NCBI GenBank assembly: GCA_947497905.1
Contig: CANMIH010000002.1
Location: forward strand, 248,001-312,000
Length of the DNA stretch: 64,000 nucleotides
Direction: 5' to 3'
Source: an uncultured Pelagimonas sp.
GTDB taxonomy: Bacteria; Pseudomonadota; Alphaproteobacteria; Rhodobacterales; Rhodobacteraceae
Both the position numbers and the translations under genes were made by a program. The first letter of the stretch is position 1. Each line of letters begins with the position of its first letter. The notes beneath the pieces are model-generated. The model was not told where the DNA came from. It did not search any database and saw only the letters and a list, made by a program, of their open reading frames with translations. Positions 23,775 through 29,838 of the stretch are shown here, one piece after another.

Positions 23775-24179
23775 TTATCGCCGCCCGCGTTCCTCTGGCG
23801 GGTTCCCCGCGAGGATCTCGCGCACGCGGTAAATTGAGAGATCCACGTCTCGGGCGATCTGGTCGGCATAAATACCTTGGCGCCCCATTTCACGGATTCG
23901 CCGATCGCGCACCGCACGGGCAATGCTTCGGCAATTGGAGGGTTGCAGGATCTCGCCGGCAAAAGCGTCGGACAGTTTGCAGGCATCTGCCCATCCGAGA
24001 ATTTGCACAAGCTTATGATCTCTCGGCAGGCGCTCCTTGGGAATGTAGATGCACACGCGCCAGGAGCGAGAGCCCGATCGAGGAAGGGAGCCGATCAGGT
24101 GCAAGGCTTTATCGCGCCCGATAACCTCGGCGATTTCCATGACCGATTGAGGAAGGCGAATTGCGAGGCTGTTGCTCAC
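23775..24179 (-). CDS. Mor-like transcriptional activator
   Basis: This 134-residue protein resembles the Mu Mor/C family of middle/late activators. It has a dimerisation part with IGRDKALHLIGSLP and WRVCIYIPKERL, followed by the C-terminal helix-turn-helix (RRIREMGRQGIYADQIARDVDLSIYRVREIL). The last residues AGNPPEERGRR are encoded by repeat copy 6. It lies directly upstream of the lysis and structural genes, where a late activator would be expected. Confidence 0.7.
   Translation of the reverse strand: MSNSLAIRLPQSVMEIAEVIGRDKALHLIGSLPRSGSRSWRVCIYIPKERLPRDHKLVQILGWADACKLSDAFAGEILQPSNCRSIARAVRDRRIREMGRQGIYADQIARDVDLSIYRVREILAGNPPEERGRR
23789..23808 (-). repeat. Dispersed phage repeat, copy 6
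   Basis: A full core copy at the very end of the Mor-like gene, read in frame as GNPPEE, 60 nt upstream of the endolysin start (23728). It is directly preceded by the perfect stem CGCGAG-ATC-CTCGCG, again different in sequence from the stems at other copies. Confidence 0.9.
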
Positions 24180-24718
24180 GCCGCAACCCTCCCGTGAAAG
24201 GTGGCCGGCGCATCATTGCGAGCGTCAAAAAGATACCATGCGCAATTGTCTTTCCCCGTGGTCTTGGTGCCCTCGATCCAACACATGCGCCCGATCGCGA
24301 CCACCTTGCTCAGTCTGGGCATGAAAGGTGCGGCCTGCCCGGTATAGAGCCAATCAGCATCGAAAAGGAGCCACGTGGGGCGGATGTCTGAAAACTGTTC
24401 TATCATCGGGTGAAGCAATTCCCGCGACCACGGCGGATTGGTGATAATATGCGTTGCGCCAGTGCTTTCCACGTCCTCGCGCGTAGCGGTCAGCGCATCG
24501 GAGCGAAAGATCCTCTCGTCACCGGGCATGACATCGGTAGCAACCACGCATTGGGCGCCATAGCCCTCGAGCTGATATATCAGATCGCCACGACCGGCGC
24601 AGGGTTCCCAGAACCGGCAACCGTAGGGCAGAAACGGTTGGATTGCCTGCCCAGCGCGTCGATCGAAAGTAAGATAGCGATCCTTGGCGCGGCGTTTGAA
24701 GTTGCTACGCTTGCCCAT
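24176..24718 (-). CDS. SAM-dependent DNA methyltransferase-like protein
   Basis: This 180-residue protein has an SAM-binding motif (RFWEPCAGRGDLIYQLEG) and the catalytic TNPPW motif of adenine- or cytosine-N4-type methyltransferases. No separate target-recognition domain is seen, so specificity is unclear. It may protect phage DNA from host restriction. It overlaps the Mor-like gene by 4 nt. Confidence 0.75.
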   Translation of the reverse strand: MGKRSNFKRRAKDRYLTFDRRAGQAIQPFLPYGCRFWEPCAGRGDLIYQLEGYGAQCVVATDVMPGDERIFRSDALTATREDVESTGATHIITNPPWSRELLHPMIEQFSDIRPTWLLFDADWLYTGQAAPFMPRLSKVVAIGRMCWIEGTKTTGKDNCAWYLFDARNDAPATFHGRVAA

Positions 24719-24720
24719 AT

Positions 24721-25104
24721 TCAGACCTCAATGATCTCGTAACCCATGGCCTCGGCAACCGCCTTGCGGACCTCATAGTCGCGCGTGGGGGTGCCTTTCG
24801 CGTCCTCGTAGACGGTCAGGCCGGTTTTGTTGTTCTTGTATGTAAAATCCACGGTAAGGCGCATCTGGCGCCCGGTGCGGGAGAGTAGGGGGCCCTTCTG
24901 GCCCACCAGCATAATAGGGACTTGGAGCTTGATCTCTGAGATCTCGCCAGCCCTCTCGAGCAATCGCAACTGCGCCCAGCGCTGGGCCTCGCGCTTACTG
25001 TCAAACGTGATGCCCTGAACGACGGTCTTTTGCGCGCTGTATTTGTTCCCGCCCTTTGGTGCGGTTGTTTGCTCTTGGTATTCCGCCGCAGTGAGCCTTT
25101 CCAT
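24721..25104 (-). CDS. DUF1064-family protein (putative phage endodeoxyribonuclease)
   Basis: This 127-residue protein matches the DUF1064 family: NKYSAQKTVVQGITFDSKREAQRWAQLRLLERAGEI at the N-terminus, then VDFTYKNNKTGLTVYEDAKGTPTRDYEVRKAV, with the D, E-x-K type residues of a PD-(D/E)xK nuclease fold (VDF, YEDAKG). Family members are commonly found in phage replication and recombination regions. It sits between the FtsK-gamma/GapR fusion gene and the methyltransferase. Confidence 0.8.
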   Translation of the reverse strand: MERLTAAEYQEQTTAPKGGNKYSAQKTVVQGITFDSKREAQRWAQLRLLERAGEISEIKLQVPIMLVGQKGPLLSRTGRQMRLTVDFTYKNNKTGLTVYEDAKGTPTRDYEVRKAVAEAMGYEIIEV

Positions 25105-25107
25105 GGG

Positions 25108-26133
25108 TTACGCCATCCCCAACGCGGCTTTGTACATGTCGAGAATTGCCTCCTCCTCGGCGATGTCGTCGGGTTCTCGTTTGCGGAGCGCTATGATCTT
25201 GCGCAGAACTTTGGTGTCGTATCCGCGCCCTTTGGCCTCTGCCATGACTTCTTTCTGCTGATCGGCCACCGCTTGTTTTTCGGCCTCGAGTCGTTCGTAG
25301 CGCTCAACAAACTGTTGCAGCTCACCAGCGGCGACCCCGTATGCTGTATCTCGCACGGCTTGGTCTTCGGCTGTTTCTTTCATTGGTGGGGTTTGGTCAC
25401 TGGGTTGCAGCTCTGGAAACTCACCAATTGCGCGAAGTGCTTCGGCAAACACGGCTCGAGCGTGATCCTCTCCCCCAAGCGCTATAATGCTGTTCGAGAT
25501 TTCCAGTGCTTGGGCGATTTCTTCCGGTTTGCGAACTTCGCGCTTTCCAATCTCATTGGCTTTGCTGACGATGCCCAGATCCTCGAGCTTTTCGATCAAC
25601 CGTGAAGCTTTGTTGTAGCCAATCCCCAAACGTCGTTGAACGAACGAGGTTGACGCCTTGTTTTCATTCCAAACGAGCAACGCGGCCTTGGTCAGGTTCG
25701 AGTCGTCATTCACCTCGGGTGTGGCAACAGGAGCGGATTTGACATCGCCTTTAAACGTGACTGGGCCCCCAACGCGCATGCTCATCTGATCATTGAACTT
25801 AGCGTGGCTAGGATCATCAGCCTCAATAGGATCAATTAGGCGGCGGATCACCTGCCCTTTGTCCTCAGCGGCTTTGATGTTTTCCCATTCTGGAACTAGC
25901 GCAGCCCAATATGCGTTCACCTCTGGCATGCGCCCGATAAAATCCAAACGTAAGCTTGGAACATCGGTTAGCAGTTTCTCACAGCGCTCAAAATCGGCCC
26001 CATCGCTTGGGTAAAGGCCTGTTTTCTCACCTACGCTCGCGATTTCAGCAACGATTGCGCGAGCACTTGCGCCGGTGTGACGAGAGCCAAGCCATTCTGT
26101 CAGGCCTTTGTGTGTCATGGGATCATCAAGCAC
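25108..26133 (-). CDS. FtsK gamma-like winged helix fused to a GapR (DUF2312) domain
   Basis: This 341-residue protein starts with GTG behind AAGGAGGG. Residues 1-140 are of unknown type. Residues about 146-201 (KASTSFVQRRLGIGYNKASRLIEKLEDLGIV and GKREV) closely resemble the FtsK gamma domain, which reads the polar KOPS sequences in chromosome translocation. Residues about 264-341 (LQQFVERYERLEAEKQ and GYDTKVLRKIIALRK) resemble GapR, which clamps overtwisted DNA ahead of replication forks. No ATPase is present. It probably binds phage or host DNA near the fork, but the role of the combination is unknown. Confidence 0.85.
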   Translation of the reverse strand: MLDDPMTHKGLTEWLGSRHTGASARAIVAEIASVGEKTGLYPSDGADFERCEKLLTDVPSLRLDFIGRMPEVNAYWAALVPEWENIKAAEDKGQVIRRLIDPIEADDPSHAKFNDQMSMRVGGPVTFKGDVKSAPVATPEVNDDSNLTKAALLVWNENKASTSFVQRRLGIGYNKASRLIEKLEDLGIVSKANEIGKREVRKPEEIAQALEISNSIIALGGEDHARAVFAEALRAIGEFPELQPSDQTPPMKETAEDQAVRDTAYGVAAGELQQFVERYERLEAEKQAVADQQKEVMAEAKGRGYDTKVLRKIIALRKREPDDIAEEEAILDMYKAALGMA

Positions 26134-26147
26134 AATTTAACCCTCCT

Positions 26148-26357
26148 TTAGTGCTTCCAGTAAGCGCGCTGGATGTCGGAGCGCTCGGCATCGCTGTTGC
26201 TATGGTTGGCATCCGCAACGAGAACCTTTTGCGTTTGGCCGGATGCGACGGAGCGGGAAATTCCCATTCGAGCCCCAACCTCTTTCGATGTGAGGCCGAT
26301 CGATCGCAGGCGAACCATTTCGAGAAGGCGCTCGTCTTGCTGGCGTGAGGGGACCAT
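26148..26357 (-). CDS. Small helix-turn-helix protein
   Basis: This 69-residue protein has a clear helix-turn-helix (LRSIGLTSKEVGARMGISRSVASGQTQKVL, about 17-45). Such small proteins are common in phage early regions as regulators. It sits 14 nt upstream of the FtsK-gamma/GapR gene and follows the MazG-like gene. The target is unknown. Confidence 0.65.
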   Translation of the reverse strand: MVPSRQQDERLLEMVRLRSIGLTSKEVGARMGISRSVASGQTQKVLVADANHSNSDAERSDIQRAYWKH

Positions 26358-26374
26358 TTCTCAACCCTCCCCGA

Positions 26375-26923
26375 TCAGGCCGCGAGACGGGTTTGAAGCC
26401 CGTACTTGCTCGAGGTTTGGTTGAACTTCTCGGCAACGGCTTGGCCGGCATCAATGCCCAGCGCGTGGGCGATTGAACAAACAACATTCATTGCGCTAGC
26501 CAAGCGTCGGTGGATGTACTCGACCGGCTCGAGGTTGCCTTGTACGTCTGCCTCTCCATTCAGCTTGCACAAAACGCCATAGCTCAGGTTTCCGATCGCA
26601 CTATCGAGGGACAGGACGAGTTGGCCGGGTGTGGCCTCGTCAAAAAGGCACGCATGGGCAGGGAGCTCGATTTTCAACTCGGCGGCGAGGAGATCCATCG
26701 AGATCACGGTGTCGCCGATCTCTTGCGCCACATTCTCGAGGGTCATGGTTGAGCCGGCAATGCCGCGCTGGGCGCGAAGAACTTTCTTCACGGCGCCGGC
26801 CAGCTCTCCGGCCTCGTCTGCCACCTCGATCGCGCGAAACTCGAGATCCGCCTTGTCTTTGCCGGCCCATTCCTCTTGCCGTTCCATGTTCGCCGCGCGC
26901 AGGCGCTTTAGATCGATGCTCAT
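26375..26923 (-). CDS. MazG-like nucleotide pyrophosphohydrolase family protein
   Basis: This 182-residue protein shows the MazG motifs: EFRAIEVADEAGELAGAVKK (E-x-x-E) followed by NVAQEIGDTVISMDLLAAEL (E-x-x-D). These residues bind Mg and hydrolyse NTPs or alarmones. The C-terminal half (about 85-182) is a second helical part. Phage MazG proteins are thought to adjust nucleotide pools or (p)ppGpp in infected cells. It overlaps the upstream gene by 4 nt. Confidence 0.8.
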   Translation of the reverse strand: MSIDLKRLRAANMERQEEWAGKDKADLEFRAIEVADEAGELAGAVKKVLRAQRGIAGSTMTLENVAQEIGDTVISMDLLAAELKIELPAHACLFDEATPGQLVLSLDSAIGNLSYGVLCKLNGEADVQGNLEPVEYIHRRLASAMNVVCSIAHALGIDAGQAVAEKFNQTSSKYGLQTRLAA

Positions 26924-27213
26924 CGCTTCTTTCCTTCCTGGTGGTTTTTGAGTTTCAAGCCGGCGAATTTGATGGCCTGGGCCATGTCGCGGGCGGTGGT
27001 GTTCTGGGGGTCTTTTGCAAAACGGCGGGCTTGCTCGACGTAGGCGCCGCGCAGCTCGTCTAGGCTGTGAAACCGGGCGGATTTCTTAACCGGCATAACC
27101 GGGCCGGGTTGCGGCGCACGGATCACGCAATCAAAGCGATCGAGATCCACGGTAACAACGACATCGCCGAACTTCACGCCGTGCGCGTCTGGGTTGCCGT
27201 GGATGTCGCTCAC
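26920..27213 (-). CDS. Hypothetical phage protein
   Basis: A 97-residue protein with a beta-rich N-terminus (VKFGDVVVTVDLDRFDCVIRA) and a helical basic C-terminus (AQAIKFAGLKLKNHQEGKK). Overlaps of 4 nt with both neighbours show it is a true member of the early operon. No known family was recognised. Confidence 0.65.
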   Translation of the reverse strand: MSDIHGNPDAHGVKFGDVVVTVDLDRFDCVIRAPQPGPVMPVKKSARFHSLDELRGAYVEQARRFAKDPQNTTARDMAQAIKFAGLKLKNHQEGKKR

Positions 27214-28193
27214 AGATCCAACCCCGCGGCTTTGCAGTCCTTGGCGGTCACAAGGCCCATCTGCACCAGCTCCCCGGCTTGATGGGCCGAAATGGCGCCG
27301 ACCACCCAGCTTTGCTTTGCTTTGATCGCCTGGGCGCGACCGGCGAGAATGATCTCGCGCTTTTCAGTTTCGCTCTGAGGTTTCGGGTAAGTCTTCCAAC
27401 GCATACCGCGGAGCCAGTTTTCCGACATCGCGATGTATTGCGCCTTATTGCCTTCCTGCTCATCTGCGTATGCCTTCGCGGCGGCTATGAGGTGCTCGGG
27501 ATCTTCGCCGGCATCGATCAACTTACTCAGCTCGGCAATCGTCAAATCTCGGTTGCCGGTGCGAGGGAAGACCTCGAGGAACAACTCGCAAAAATCATCA
27601 AAAATCAAATCCGAACTGTGCGAGGCGGAAGCCGCGCAAGGTTCTATTACGGGTTTAATTACTTGGTTTATGTCTCGATTTGAGACATGGTTTTCGCCAT
27701 TTTTGAGACATGGCTCTTGCGGATTTTGAGACACGGTTTCCGTGTTGCAGTTTGAGACACGGCCCTCGCCCATGTTCTTGTTTTTCCCCCGCCTTTTCCG
27801 TGTCTCAGTTTGAGACTTGGCATCCATGTTGCACTTTGAGACATGGGCCTCGGCGGCGGCTATCTTTTGCCGTGTCTCAACTTGCGACACGGCATGCTCA
27901 ACCTCGGGCGGGTTTTTGAAGTCCAAGCCAAGGATGTAGTGCGTGACGAGTTTCTTTTGCGTCACGGGGTGCTGGCGCGGCACGCGGACCAACAAGCCCA
28001 AGCCCTCGAGCTCCTCTAAGCGTCGGTTCACCGTGGCGCGCGACATGTTGCAATCATCGGCAATGGTGAGCTGACAGGGGCTAACCTGTTTCGTGTCTTT
28101 GTTGTGCCGATCGCCAAGCTGGATCAACACGACCCAAGGGCCGGGTTTGAGGTGACGCTGTTCTAGCGCCCAATTAACGGCTTTGTGGCTCAC
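27210..28193 (-). CDS. O-like replication initiator with winged helix
   Basis: A 327-residue protein. The N-terminal winged helix (about 1-90) with TIADDCNMSRATVNRRLEELEGLGLLVRVPRQHP is of the type found in lambda O/phage replisome organisers. The middle (about 100-175) is low in structure and encodes repeated xVSN/xVSQ motifs because the DNA carries iterons. The C-terminal part (ITIAELSKLIDAGEDPEHLIAAAKAYADEQ) may contact helicase or loader. No helicase gene is adjacent. This is the first gene left of the switch region. Confidence 0.78.
   Translation of the reverse strand: MSHKAVNWALEQRHLKPGPWVVLIQLGDRHNKDTKQVSPCQLTIADDCNMSRATVNRRLEELEGLGLLVRVPRQHPVTQKKLVTHYILGLDFKNPPEVEHAVSQVETRQKIAAAEAHVSKCNMDAKSQTETRKRRGKNKNMGEGRVSNCNTETVSQNPQEPCLKNGENHVSNRDINQVIKPVIEPCAASASHSSDLIFDDFCELFLEVFPRTGNRDLTIAELSKLIDAGEDPEHLIAAAKAYADEQEGNKAQYIAMSENWLRGMRWKTYPKPQSETEKREIILAGRAQAIKAKQSWVVGAISAHQAGELVQMGLVTAKDCKAAGLDL
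27672..27892. repeat. Iteron cluster, putative phage replication origin
   Basis: Seven copies of TTTGAGACAYGG (27679, 27702, 27725, 27751, 27809, 27835 and a degenerate one at 27881) lie on the plus strand, plus inverted CCGTGTCTCA at 27798 and 27870 and ATGTCTC at 27672. The first four are spaced 23-26 bp. They lie within the middle of the initiator gene, exactly where lambda-type origins lie in gene O. Confidence 0.82.
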
Positions 28194-28214
28194 GATAATG
28201 CCTCACAATTTCGA

Positions 28215-28237
28215 GTGGGGAACCCGCCAGAGGAACC
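28215..28237 (+). repeat. Dispersed phage repeat, copy 7
   Basis: A full copy in plus sense, 126 nt upstream of the small gene at 28364. Between repeat and gene lie two hairpins, GGCAGC-AATTCC-GCTGCC (28267-28284) and CGGGGA/TCCCCG (28304-28325). This is the first copy with rightward polarity. Confidence 0.9.
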
Positions 28238-28363
28238 GACGTTAGTTTTGTGAAAGTCTGGGTTTGGGCAGCAATTCCGCTGCCTGAAACCGCGGGTGCG
28301 CGACGGGGAAATACCACTATCCCCGCCGCGCTTAATCATCCCGCCATACCGAGGAGAAACGGG

Positions 28364-28510
28364 ATGAAAACCGTTGTCCAACCGCATGTTGCGGCCAAAC
28401 AAACCATTGGTGAAACCTTCGAGGCTATGCCCCAAGTGGGTCAGGTTTTGGAGAGATCTCCAGCCATCGGAGACGTGCTGGAACGGCTCAATGATCGGCA
28501 GATGGGCTAA
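28364..28510 (+). CDS. Small hypothetical protein with strong ribosome site
   Basis: This 48-residue protein (MKTVVQPHVAAKQTIGE at the start) has the repeated motif ATVGQV/AIGDVLERL-like in MPQVGQVLERSPAIGDVLERL. It follows an excellent ribosome site (GAGGAGAAA, 6 nt before ATG) and a structured leader that begins with repeat copy 7. It is opposite in direction to the replication gene. No family was recognised; it is a possible regulator, antirepressor or anti-defence peptide by position only. Confidence 0.6.
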   Translation: MKTVVQPHVAAKQTIGETFEAMPQVGQVLERSPAIGDVLERLNDRQMG

Positions 28511-28590
28511 TCCCCACCTATAGGATGCCACCATGCGCCCAGCTGTACGGCCAGCGCTTCGGATCCTGCCAAACCGGCGGTGTTCTCCTA

Positions 28591-28612
28591 GTGGGGAACC
28601 CGCCAGAGGAAC
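28591..28612 (+). repeat. Dispersed phage repeat, copy 8
   Basis: A full core copy in plus sense, 118 nt upstream of the gene at 28731. It is preceded by GTTCTCC-TAGT-GGGGAAC, a 7-bp stem that includes the repeat's own GGGGAAC. Further hairpins follow (28625-28642 and 28659-28692). Confidence 0.9.
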
Positions 28613-28658
28613 GGCAAGGCGAACTCTGCCAACATAGGCAGACATAGAGATTGAAGGT

Positions 28659-28729
28659 GCACGGCAGGGATATCCTAACCCCCCTGCCGTGCGGTTCCAT
28701 CTTGATAACCAAAAGAGAAAGATTATCAA
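28659..28729 (+). promoter_or_regulatory. Structured leader of the small membrane gene
   Basis: An 11-bp perfect stem GCACGGCAGGG/CCCTGCCGTGC (28659-28692) is followed by GGTTCC, which could pair with the GGAACC of repeat copy 8. A second stem TTGATAA/TTATCAA (28702-28729) ends one base before the ATG and shows the ribosome site AGAGAAAG in its loop. This looks like translational control by RNA folding. Confidence 0.55.
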
Positions 28730-28730
28730 A

Positions 28731-28865
28731 ATGAATAAGTTAGACGCCGTCCATGGCATCTTTAAACTAGTGTACGCAAAGCCAGCGCTTACCGTCGTTT
28801 TGTGTGGGACGATTTCGCTCGTCGCAATAGCGGTGGTGGTCACAAGAATCACACCGTTGCTGTAA
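28731..28865 (+). CDS. Small single-span membrane protein
   Basis: This 44-residue protein has a strong hydrophobic helix (LTVVLCGTISLVAIAVVVT, about residues 20-38) after a short polar start (MNKLDAVHGIFKLVYAK). The start codon is next to a hairpin that holds the ribosome site in its loop. Small size, membrane span and tight leader suggest a potentially toxic or dose-sensitive product such as a superinfection-exclusion, holin-like or toxin peptide; this is inference from form only. Confidence 0.55.
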   Translation: MNKLDAVHGIFKLVYAKPALTVVLCGTISLVAIAVVVTRITPLL

Positions 28866-28884
28866 TTAGTTGACCTAAAGAGCT

Positions 28885-29253
28885 TCATTCGACCATCCAG
28901 TCGAAGTGAGCAGCATGGTTATGCAGCGTGAGCCTTGATAGTTCGCGCAACACCTCTTCTGGGCCGCTCATTGTTCTTGCGGCCTCAGAGGCCAACCGAA
29001 CCGGAATGGAGCAACGAGTTGCGCCGTTGCGCCAGTTCTCAACGGTTGATACCGAAACCTTCATTCGTCGGGCGACAACAACGTTTTCCGCATGTTGGCT
29101 TGGCTTGTTTGGTGCGATTTTCTTTATGGCGAAATCTACGACTTCATGCGGATCCAGGGCGTCGTTGAGGTAATCCACGACATCAAGCATCTTTTCCCAA
29201 GATGTTGGGTACGCGGTGCTGCTAACTTCCCCGTATGCAATTCCATCAGACAT
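28885..29253 (-). CDS. Helix-turn-helix regulator in the leftward early operon
   Basis: This 122-residue protein contains a helix-turn-helix (ENVVVARRMKVSVSTVENWRNGATR, about 56-80) flanked by helices. It overlaps the end of the Cro-like gene by 8 nt and should be made from the same leftward transcript. It could be a CII-like or accessory regulator of the lysogeny switch. No firm family assignment. Confidence 0.65.
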   Translation of the reverse strand: MSDGIAYGEVSSTAYPTSWEKMLDVVDYLNDALDPHEVVDFAIKKIAPNKPSQHAENVVVARRMKVSVSTVENWRNGATRCSIPVRLASEAARTMSGPEEVLRELSRLTLHNHAAHFDWMVE

Positions 29254-29464
29254 TTTCCGAGTCCTCAGTCTTAAATTTGAAAAGACCTTCTGGGCATTCG
29301 ATGCCGTACTCGAGACAGAGCCTGCGCATCACGCTGTACCAACTTGCAGGAAAAACTCCTCGTTCCCTCGCCAAGCGCAGAGAACGCGGCTTTACCGAAA
29401 CCCGATCGCAAATGATGTCGTGAGGGACCGCATCTAGAATTTTTGCTACACTGAAATTTTCCAT
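29246..29464 (-). CDS. Small Cro-like DNA-binding protein
   Basis: This 72-residue protein (MENFSVAKILDAVPHDI at the start) has a helix-turn-helix-like pattern in DRVSVKPRSLRLARERGVFPASWYSVMRRLC, resembling YdaS/carph-isopro-type Cro proteins. It is divergent from the XRE repressor gene with operators O1 and O2 between them. A longer reading from 29524 would run through O1, so the ATG at 29464 is preferred. Confidence 0.6.
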   Translation of the reverse strand: MENFSVAKILDAVPHDIICDRVSVKPRSLRLARERGVFPASWYSVMRRLCLEYGIECPEGLFKFKTEDSENV

Positions 29465-29474
29465 GCATCCGGAT

Positions 29475-29491
29475 TGCCATATTTCATGGCA
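29475..29491. promoter_or_regulatory. Operator O1 (TGCCAT-N5-ATGGCA)
   Basis: A perfect dyad TGCCATATTTCATGGCA, extended by GGAT/ATCC on both sides to 25 bp. It lies 11 bp upstream of the Cro-like start codon and would block leftward transcription when bound. Confidence 0.8.
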
Positions 29492-29518
29492 ATCCGCAAG
29501 CCATACGTATACATCTTT

Positions 29519-29535
29519 TGCCAAGATTTATGGCA
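29519..29535. promoter_or_regulatory. Operator O2
   Basis: TGCCAAGATTTATGGCA, one change from the dyad consensus, sits just before a TATATT -10 box (29539-29544) of the XRE gene. The predicted start of transcription falls on the ATG at 29551, so the repressor mRNA would be leaderless, as lambda cI is from its maintenance promoter. Confidence 0.75.
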
Positions 29536-29550
29536 GGCTATATTTTGAAC

Positions 29551-29838
29551 ATGCCTAGCACCGATAAACCATACGCTGAAATAGCTGAACGCATTCAATG
29601 GCACAGAACGCTTATGTCTCTGAGCCAAGCTGAATATGCTGCCAAAGCTGGCGTTAAGCGTTCTCAGTTGTCCAACTGGGAGAGTGGGGCGCAGAGAGTA
29701 TCAGTTGATGGTGCCATTGCTTTGCGAAGAACGTATGGGTTGTCGTTGGACTTCATATATGAAGGCATCGCGGATGCGCTCCCGATGACCCTCATGCAAG
29801 CATTTCGTGAGAGGCCTCTAGTTAGAGCTTCCAAGTAA
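29551..29838 (+). CDS. XRE-family repressor (CI-like)
   Basis: A 95-residue protein whose N-terminal XRE helix-turn-helix (MSLSQAEYAAKAGVKRSQLSNWESGAQ, about 20-46) is typical of phage repressors. The C-terminal part is short, without a LexA-type protease domain, so induction would not follow the RecA-cleavage route directly. Earlier in-frame ATG codons (29518, 29530) lie in the operator region. It faces the Cro-like gene across O1/O2 and is the likely binder of all four operators. Confidence 0.75.
   Translation: MPSTDKPYAEIAERIQWHRTLMSLSQAEYAAKAGVKRSQLSNWESGAQRVSVDGAIALRRTYGLSLDFIYEGIADALPMTLMQAFRERPLVRASK

Noticed and set aside
1129-28612. The dispersed repeat as a CRISPR array or as intrinsic terminators
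   Set aside because: Copies are kilobases apart, without spacers, and no cas genes are present. The copies lack a following T tract and stand before genes rather than after them.
28190-28888. Leftward frame of 232 residues across the region of the two tiny rightward genes
   Set aside because: It reads antisense through two repeat copies and several stems and has no ribosome site; the two rightward genes have good ribosome sites.
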